Below, one piece after another: positions 57,055 through 64,000 of a stretch of 64,000 nt of DNA. Where the stretch lies: positions 186,001 through 250,000 of the forward strand of contig JAQOTA010000036.1 in the NCBI GenBank assembly GCA_029532415.1, read 5' to 3'. The notes beneath the pieces are model-generated. The model was not told where the DNA came from. It did no database searches and was given only the letters and a program-made list of their open reading frames with translations. Origin of the DNA: Marasmius tenuissimus. Lineage: Eukaryota; Basidiomycota; Agaricomycetes; Agaricales; Marasmiaceae. A program made the position numbers and the translations under genes. Positions within the stretch are counted from its first letter, which is position 1; every line of letters starts with the position of its first letter.

Positions 57055-58511
57055 TCAGTCATAATGTCGCGCAAATCGAGGTTTCAACCATCCAAGGGGC
57101 TCTGAGGCGTCTCTGGTTGATCCTGCATTGTTGTTCATCATCTGAATAAAACCTTCCCAATCAAAACCCTTCGAATTGCCACTGTCGTCCTCTGGGTCTC
57201 GACGGTGCACAATTTCAACGACCCCGTGATTTCCTCTGTGATCTGGGATGGCCGCCACGTCTCCTCCATCTCCATCTGCCTGCCCTGTCGAGTTGATCCT
57301 CGCGTTGTTGGTTATGCGATGATTCCGACCGTTGTCATTATAGAAGGTGACAACAGGATAGACAATGAAAAGGGCCAATAAACCAACAACAAGTAGAGCT
57401 ATGCCCGAGATGTTCATCATCCCACGTGAAGACCAGAGCCTTGAACGATTCTGGGGCAATCTGCGCTGGTCATTGGGTAGCGTAGGTGTGGGCGTGTTGC
57501 CATTTGACGAATTTGGTTCGGTGCTGGTACTCGCGCGAAGTTTTTCGTTCCACTTCGTATCGTTGTACTCGTCCTCAAACATCCAATCCTCACCGTCGTC
57601 ATCATCAAACACTATGGACGCGTCTCCATCTTCATCGGGGTCGTACGCATAGGGCACAAGACCGCGTTCGCTGGCCGACATGGGATATTTCGAGTCCGAA
57701 GAGAGGGAAACCATAGAGTCGCCGGATATCGACATGCCGGAGGTGGACACGATGGAGTCGCGTTGTCCTGGCGCGCCTTCGTGCGTTGAGTTCCGAAAGC
57801 GGGGAGGTGCAAGAAGAGTACCGTCTGAAGATTCTGATCCCGAACGGCCCAGTTCGTCTGCGGCGAGACGGTACAAGATCATGGACGCTCGATGAGGCGT
57901 GCTAGCTAATCCAAGAGAAGGGTTAGCAGGAGACGAGAGTGTTGAAGAAGGGGTAGAAGGTCGTGTCGTAGGCGCCGACGGCGAGATGTGCATGGATAGA
58001 GCGCGCGACTCTTCTGAGGGAACCCGCAGAATGTTATTGAAAGACGCGCGATGGGTAACGTAGCTACTGCTACTGCGTCGTCTGTTAGACCTAGAATGTG
58101 GGTTTAGTGGTGAGGAAGATTTGCTATTCACTGTAGCAGCTGATGTTGAACGGCGAGCATTGGCCAAAATCTCGTCGAAAGATTCGTGATCACCGGGTGT
58201 TGTCGTTGTACTGAAGAGCGGCGTAGACGACGAGCTCGCGACTGGCGGGGAAGGTAGCAAACGAATGTTCGTCAACGACGAAGAGCCCTCCAGCATACCC
58301 TGTGCCTCGTGTGATGCGTCCCAAGATTGCGAGGAAGAGCTTGAAGGTCGCAGGGGAGGTGAGGTCGCGGACGATGAGGTCGCCATCACGGACAACGGCG
58401 GGGGCGATGAGGAGAGCACAAAGAGCGACCTTGGGCTGGACGTCGTTGAAATGGACGTCGAAGGGGGAAAGGGAGGGGCACTTGAAGACAATGTCAATTG
58501 CCCGTCCTTCA
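57055..58511 (-). CDS. Kre6/Skn1-like type II membrane protein lacking the GH16 domain
   Basis: One uninterrupted exon of 485 codons from MKDGQLTLSSSAPPFPP; an ATG at 58548 is possible but less likely. The N-terminal 350 residues are Ser/Thr/Pro-rich and disordered. They contain ASMILYRLAADELG and SDSKYP...GLVPYAYDPDED, similar to the cytosolic part of basidiomycete Kre6/Skn1 proteins. A membrane helix follows (ISGIALLVVGLLALFIVYPV), then NARINSTGQA, also a Kre6/Skn1 feature. Where the GH16 beta-glucan-modifying domain should begin, the protein instead runs about 70 acidic residues and stops. This could be a degenerated paralogue or a dedicated regulator. The frame is long and clean, which argues against a simple pseudogene. 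Confidence 0.72.
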
Positions 58512-58548
58512 TGCTGAAAACCAAAAAAGAACTTACCCCTTTTGGCAC

Positions 58549-59079
58549 TGCTCAGGGCGGCTACCACCGCCCGTCCGGCTGAATTGCCGAATGTACTCTT
58601 CGCCGGGCGTTTGAATTTCTGCGCTGTTTCTACGCACTCAAGTTCTGACAGACAGCGGCTCAACGTCCAACATACATGGCTGTTCCAAGTAGCGCAGCAT
58701 GTTTTTTGCTCATGACCATTTCTGCGCCCATCTTACAAATCTTCAGGCAAGAGCTCTCCTCATTGCTCTTGCATGTGTCAGGGACAAACTCCTGAGTTAC
58801 CTGCACGATCGGAACGCCAGTAACAAGCCTTTAGTCGCAAGCGGAGTCGAGGCAAGAAACGCCTGTACGGCAGTGCGCGCTCGCCTGGTCTCCTCGGGTT
58901 GACGATCTTCCGTGTGCGTTTGAGAGAGGGGACTCCAATGATAACGGAAGTTTGGCCCGCTCAAGATAATGGATTTGAAAGCGACCAGTAGATTAGTATC
59001 AAAATATTACACACGAGGAGATTTCATCTTTGGCTTCAAGAAATGCACCGAGTCGACTCGACTCTGGATAGCGGATCGT
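58549..59079. promoter_or_regulatory. Upstream region of the Kre6-like gene
   Basis: No gene seen. Contains the promoter of the Kre6-like gene and, at the right, the 3' UTR of the p23 gene. Confidence 0.35.
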
Positions 59080-59954
59080 CTATTTCGGAGGTTCAGCATC
59101 TTCCAGAGGTGGAGGACCATCATCATCGGAATCATCGTCATCGCCGACAGATGGGCCACCTTCACCAGGATCGAGTCCACCTGCTCCTCCCATTTGAGCC
59201 ATCATCTGTACACACGGCGGGGTCAGTTACCCGTTAACGGTCTCGGGGAGCAAATATCACCTTTGCAAAGTCCATATCACCGCCCATACCACCCATTCCA
59301 GGCATACCACCCATGCCACCCATGCCACCCATTCCACCCATACCACCCATACCACCCATACCACCCATGTCCATGTCTTCCTCTTGAGGCACTTCACCGT
59401 CCTGCTCGTCTTCGTCGACCCATTTGCTAAAGTCAGTCTTGACGAATGCGTTCTTGACCTTTTCCTTCGTAAGACGGGGCCAGTACTCTTCCTTGAGCTC
59501 TTTTTTGCGAAGAATGAGGGAGAGTGAACGTGAGTTTAGAGACTTCTTGGATTCCTATCGCGAACAAGCATTCAATTTTGTGGCAGGGTCAAAAGCCGTA
59601 ATAAAACGTACTTCGGGAACGATATCGGAAAAGAATTCGAGTTCAAATTCGTATTCCTTTTCTTCGATGCCCTTGTCCGCGCTACGAGATCAGACGACAT
59701 CAGTTTGCGATAAGACGCGATCTAGACTGCAACGCACTCTCCAGCAGTTGCTTTGAATGAAATCGTTGTGGAAGTGAGTTGGTACTTCAACGAGGATTCC
59801 TTGATATTGGGGAGGTTCACGGTGAAGTAGACGACGTTCTGCAGGGACGCGTCAAGCCCCGATCTTGAACGAAAAAAAAAAGGAATCAACGTACTTTGGC
59901 TTCTTCGCTTGAAGAGCTGCGTTGAGCCCAAAGAACTTCTGGGTGTTGAGGCAT
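59080..59954 (-). CDS. SBA1: Hsp90 co-chaperone p23
   Basis: Six exons from MPQHPEVLWAQRSSSSEEAK (59954) to PPPLEDAEPPK and stop at 59080. The CS domain reads NVVYFTVNLPNIKESSLKYQ, FKATAGE, then SLNSRSLSLILRKKELKEEY and WPRLTKEKVKNAFVKTDFSK, ending with the p23 signature KWVDEDEQ. A Met/Gly-rich tail with GGM repeats and a Ser/Asp-rich acidic end follows. p23 binds and stabilises the closed, ATP-bound form of Hsp90 and slows its ATPase. The gene is intact and of normal length (about 210 residues). Confidence 0.93.
59280..59375 (-). repeat. Met-Gly-Gly repeats of p23
   Basis: In-frame GGM units (plus-strand accacccat words) in the linker between the CS domain and the acidic tail; a common feature of fungal p23. 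Confidence 0.75.
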
Positions 59955-60251
59955 CTAGAACAGCAGTTTGTGGGAAAATGGAGGGAGGAAGAAAAAGTCT
60001 TGACGATTGGGTTTGTGAGAGCCTTTTCTCACAGCGCGTCCGAAAACGCTAGAACGCTGGAGAAGTCGCCCAACAGGGACAAACAACTCTCACGACCTTG
60101 CGATGTGGTACGTCCTCCATTGACCTTAAGGTACCTCATAATTTTCTGAATTGCCTTTTATTCAGGTGTACACGATGGTTTTTACCACTATTTCTGCTTC
60201 CTTTACCCACTGCTCCGCCACTGTTTCTCGTCTTGCTACTGTTTTCTTTGA

Positions 60252-61007
60252 CGGTACACGCTAAACCATGGTACGTGGAAGACATTCTTGGTCCTCGACT
60301 TTCTCCCATTTAAGGACATTCATATCCTCAGCTTCTACTGTATTGTCCTTCTTGCGACACTGTTTGTATCGTCATGCTATTGGCAGCCATTTCCCATAGA
60401 TACGCCTCTCTCTCAGCCATGGGCAGAAAACATTACAACGTTCGGCGAAGCTCTCAACGCAACGCTAGCCCAAACTTCTTATTGGGAGTCCTCCCAAGCG
60501 AAGCCTCTTCCTTCAGTCCTCCATCCTGTTGATCGTTGCTGGTGCGATTTCGCGACCGGGAACTTCTTCGAGCCCTTCAACACATCCAATTGGGAGGTTA
60601 CGACTGTGAAGCGGGCAAAGGAGCAGTTGGAAAAACAGTTGAAGTACGACGAAGAGCTCGAAGCCTTAGAACAAGACCCTCAACCGAGCAAAGACGACGA
60701 GCAGAATGCTACAGAGACAGATATGCCACGAACAGCTTCACCGCCCGAGCCATCATCTTCTTCGATGTGGAACCAGAACACAACTTCAGCAATCCGGAGA
60801 CTGGGTTTTGCGTCTATTCGTCCCAACCTCTGGAAATTGGTACAGTCCCTGCGACGGCCGGGTTTGGATGGCTCCGGTCATTCATCGGACTCTGACGCGT
60901 CGCATGAAGCGCCAAAGGACGCTACACCTCTTCCTTTGATTCGGAAGGAATACGACTTGCGACCGTATGGGATAGGAGTGTTCCTTGACTTTCGGTGGTC
61001 TAGATAG
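60252..61007 (+). CDS. Hypothetical protein with N-terminal hydrophobic helix (5' end unresolved)
   Basis: An open frame with protein-like texture encodes DIHILSFYCIVLLATLFVSS, a likely membrane helix or signal anchor, followed by a luminal-type region with several N-glycosylation sites (NITTFGEALNATLAQTSYWE), a coiled segment (VKRAKEQLEKQLKYDEELEA), a disordered linker and a C-terminus RKEYDLRPYGIGVFLDFRWS. The frame has no ATG before the hydrophobic part, so an upstream exon is needed; an acceptor (tttaag) just before GACATTCAT at 60314 is the best candidate. I do not recognise the family. Confidence 0.5.
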   Translation, partial: RYTLNHGTWKTFLVLDFLPFKDIHILSFYCIVLLATLFVSSCYWQPFPIDTPLSQPWAENITTFGEALNATLAQTSYWESSQAKPLPSVLHPVDRCWCDFATGNFFEPFNTSNWEVTTVKRAKEQLEKQLKYDEELEALEQDPQPSKDDEQNATETDMPRTASPPEPSSSSMWNQNTTSAIRRLGFASIRPNLWKLVQSLRRPGLDGSGHSSDSDASHEAPKDATPLPLIRKEYDLRPYGIGVFLDFRWSR

Positions 61008-61355
61008 CTCACGCTTATAACGGATGTACACGACTAGAAGAATATGCTACTGTTTACATAATCGAAAATTCCGCAAAATGACTGCAGGGTAAAATTGTGT
61101 TCGTCCTTGTCGACGACAACGGCAGTTTATGCAACGGTGGGGCTCGAGTTTTTGAGAGGACATTCCTTACAGCGAATTCCAAAGTCACTTTGCTTCAGTC
61201 GGACTCATTCTTTGACTGCTTTGACTGAAACTTTGACTCAACAAAAGGCAAGCCATCACGTGGGAAATCACCCGTTTCGCGACACGCTCCTTTCGAACCG
61301 TGACTGGACCATCAACAACTCGACTCTGACCACTACCATCATACGCTCTTTCACG
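61008..61355. promoter_or_regulatory. Upstream region of TOP2
   Basis: Intergenic, no supported gene; ends at the TOP2 start codon. Confidence 0.35.
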
Positions 61356-64000
61356 ATGAGCTCTGAAGGAGAGAATTTCGATTTTGACGACGCGTATAGC
61401 GCTGATTCTGACGATTACGCTCCTGCTGCTAAGAAGGTGAGTCGCCTCGTTCCTGTTAATCGTGTTGGTGGTGCTAAGCTCCTCACGTAGACCAAGGCAG
61501 CCGCGAAACCCAAGGCAACGAAGGCACCCAAGGAGAAAGCAACGACAACGAAGGCGGCTGCTAAGCCTAAAGCAACGACCAAAGCAGCCGGCAAAGCGAA
61601 AGCACCGCCGAAGAAGAAGAAGGTGCTTGCGGACCACGACGATAATGCAGAGGAAAATGGTGGAGAGACGAGTGGGATTATGGAAATCGACGATGATGAG
61701 GGAGCTGCAGCACCTGTAACGGGGGCATCCTCTGGCAATCGAGAACAGAAGACTGCTTCGGAGAAGTACCAGAAGGTGCGCCGCTGAATGTCGTACAGGA
61801 GAGGGGGGTGTATGCTCAACACCTATTACAGCTATCTCAGCGGGAACACATTCTGATACGTCCCGACTCATACATTGGAAGCATTGAAACTATTACTCAA
61901 GCTATGTGGACCTTCGATGCGGACACTAAACGTATGGTTTATCGTGAAGTGCAATATGTTCCTGGTTTCTTCAAAATTGTCGACGAAATTCTGGTCAATG
62001 CCGCAGATAACAAGGTAAATATCACGAGTGCCCAACCCTCCCACACGTCCTCACGTCCTTTTCTAGATCAATGACCCCAACATGGACACCCTGAAAATTG
62101 ACATCGACGTCGAGGAAGGAACGATATCTGTCTACAACAATGGCAAGGGTATTCCCATTGAGATGCACTCCCGCGAGAAAGTCTATATTCCAGAACTCAT
62201 CTTCGGCCACCTCCTCTCATCCTCCAACTACGACGATAACGAGAAGAAGCTCGTTGGTGGTCGTAACGGTTACGGTGCCAAGCTTACCAACATTTACTCC
62301 CTCGAATTCGCCCTCGAGACTGCCGACAAGAACACGCAGCAGAAGTACAAACAGACATGGACGGAGAACATGAACGTCTGCGGCAAGGCCAAGATCACGA
62401 AGAACTCGCGTGGTGAAGAATACACGCGTGTTACCTTCAAGCCGGACTTCAAGCGGTTCGGGATGGAAAAGATCGACGATGACACGGTCAGCTTGCTGCG
62501 GAAGCGAGTTTACGACATGGCTGGGACGATCAAGGACGTCAAGGTCTATCTCAACGACGAGAAGTTGAAGATCAAGGGCTTCAAGCAATACGTCGAGATG
62601 TACCTCAACTCGGTCTCGGCGGAAGCGGCTGAGAACTCTGGAGGAGCTGCTCAGCCTAAGCAGCCGATTATCTACGAGGCCTCCCCGCGTTGGGAGGTCG
62701 CTTTCGCCGTGTCAGAAGGCTCTTTCATGCATGTCTCCTTCGCCAACTCGATCTCTACCACCAAAGGTGGCACACACGTCAACTACGTCGCTGACCAGAT
62801 TGCGAAGAATTTGCTCACTGCTATTGGGAAGAAGAACAAGGGAGCGGCCGTGAAAGCGAACCAAATCAAGAACCACATGTGGATTTTTGTCAACTCGTTG
62901 ATCGAGAACCCAGCATTCGACAGTCAGACGAAGGAGTACCTCAACTTGCCCGCGTCCAAGTTTGGTACAAAGCCCACTATTACCGAAGAATTCATTAAGA
63001 AAGGTTGGTGTTTAACGCGTCTTTCTTTTCGATTCGTGTGCTGATGCCCAGCTACAGTGCAGAAGTCGCCGATTATCGAGAACATCCTCAACTGGGCCAA
63101 GTTCAAGGCGGACCAACAGATCAAGAAGACCGATGGGGCCAAGCGGAGTCGGTGTGTATGCAGTCCTCTCTGCAACATCGTAGTTACTAACGCCGCAAAA
63201 GTCTGACAGGGTTGCCCAAGTTGTCCGACGCGAACAACGCGGGTACGAAGCATGCGAAGGATTGCACGTTGATCCTCACGGAAGGAGACTCCGCCAAGTC
63301 CCTCGCTGTCGCAGGTTTGGCTGTCGTTGGACGAAACAACTTCGGTGTTTTCCCGTTGAGGGGTAAACTCTTGAATGTTCGTGAGGCCAAGTTCGACCAG
63401 ATCATGAAGAACGAGGAAATACAGAACATCAAGAAGATCATGGGCTTGCAACATAACAAAGACTATTCGGACATCTCAAGCCTCCGCTACGGCCGTCTTA
63501 TGATCATGACCGATCAGGTTAGTTTCTTGCGAGCAGGAATGTGTTTACGTGCTCATCGCTTTTTTTCCAGGATCATGATGGTTCGCATATCAAGGGGCTC
63601 CTCATCAATTTCCTTGACCATTTCTATCCGTCGCTGCTTAAGATCCCCGACTTCCTTGTGGAGTTTGTGACACCCATCGTCAGGGTGAGTGAGATCTACT
63701 TCACAATTACTGACCTCCTGCTCACCCGTTTCATAGGTTACCAAAGGGAACCAACGCAAGGATTTCTTCACCATTCCCGAGTTTGAGCAATGGGTCGAAA
63801 ACACTCCCGATGCCCGCAGGTGGAGTGCGAAGTACTACAAGGTGTGCTCGTTCACGAATACGATACAGACCAATCGTTTAATCTGGCCGATGAACAGGGG
63901 TTGGGTACATCCGACGACAAGGACGGCCGGGAATACTTCAGTAACATGGCGAAGCATATGATTCCGTTCGCTCCTACTGCTGAGGGCGACCGAGAGCTCA
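61356..64000 (+). CDS. TOP2: DNA topoisomerase II, N-terminal two-thirds (cut by window edge)
   Basis: Starts MSSEGENFDFDDAYSADSDD, followed across an intron by a Lys/Ala/Thr/Pro-rich region that resembles histone H1 tails (about 61490-61620) and is unusual at the N-terminus of Top2. The GHKL ATPase then reads LSQREHILIRPDSYIGSIET, FFKIVDEILVNAADNK, VYNNGKGIPIEMH and GGRNGYGAKLTNIYS. The TOPRIM domain follows with LTEGDSAKSLAVAGL and MTDQDHDGSHIKGLLINFLD. The enzyme passes one DNA duplex through another to untangle chromosomes. The active-site Tyr and the C-terminal domain lie beyond 64000. Confidence 0.93.

Overview
The window reads as a piece of a mushroom-forming basidiomycete (Agaricomycetes) nuclear genome. 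Genes are broken by many 50-65 nt GT-AG introns and sit close together on both strands. The gene set is fungal: PEX10, MGR2, MIC10, THR1, SPT5, TOP2, a TRI5-type terpene cyclase, a GH43 exo-galactanase and a dynein heavy chain lacking its tail, as described for Agaricomycetes. No species is claimed.

Layout. 1-5.2 kb: two minus-strand Ty1/copia 5' halves in direct repeat, each with a 258 bp LTR and a half-tRNA primer site, separated by a broken pol fragment and an unexplained spacer. 6-8.1 kb: a secreted GH43-CBM35 enzyme (-). 8.8-12 kb: two uncharacterised minus-strand genes, the second with a predicted C-terminal membrane anchor. 12.1-19.6 kb: two intact MIC10 copies flank an accessory-looking 6 kb with a TRI5-family terpene cyclase and an unrecognised minus-strand gene. 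20.4-24.3 kb: SPT5. 24.4-25.8 kb: first member of a secreted protein family. 27.7-29.8 kb: Ser-rich hypothetical gene. 30.3-36.4 kb: compact housekeeping block (mL43, hypothetical nuclear-type protein, MGR2, PEX10, Sm protein E), mostly in divergent pairs. 36.4-48 kb: dynein heavy chain motor half. 48.2-49.4 kb: homoserine kinase. 49.7-56.1 kb: two more members of the secreted family around a HAD phosphatase. 57-61 kb: a Kre6/Skn1-like membrane protein without its catalytic domain, p23 co-chaperone, and a hypothetical gene. 61.4-64 kb: TOP2, cut by the window edge.

The most notable items are: (i) a dynein motor gene that begins near the linker and has no tail, head-to-head with the Sm E gene across 37 bp; (ii) a one-base frame break in its AAA3 module; (iii) a duplicated MIC10 whose exons are conserved while intron 1 has diverged; (iv) a 4-nt micro-exon in MGR2; (v) three related secreted proteins with fast-changing low-complexity tails; (vi) a Kre6/Skn1-like protein without GH16. 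Exon boundaries were read by eye from frame continuity, splice signals and family similarity and should be taken as approximate unless a junction is given.
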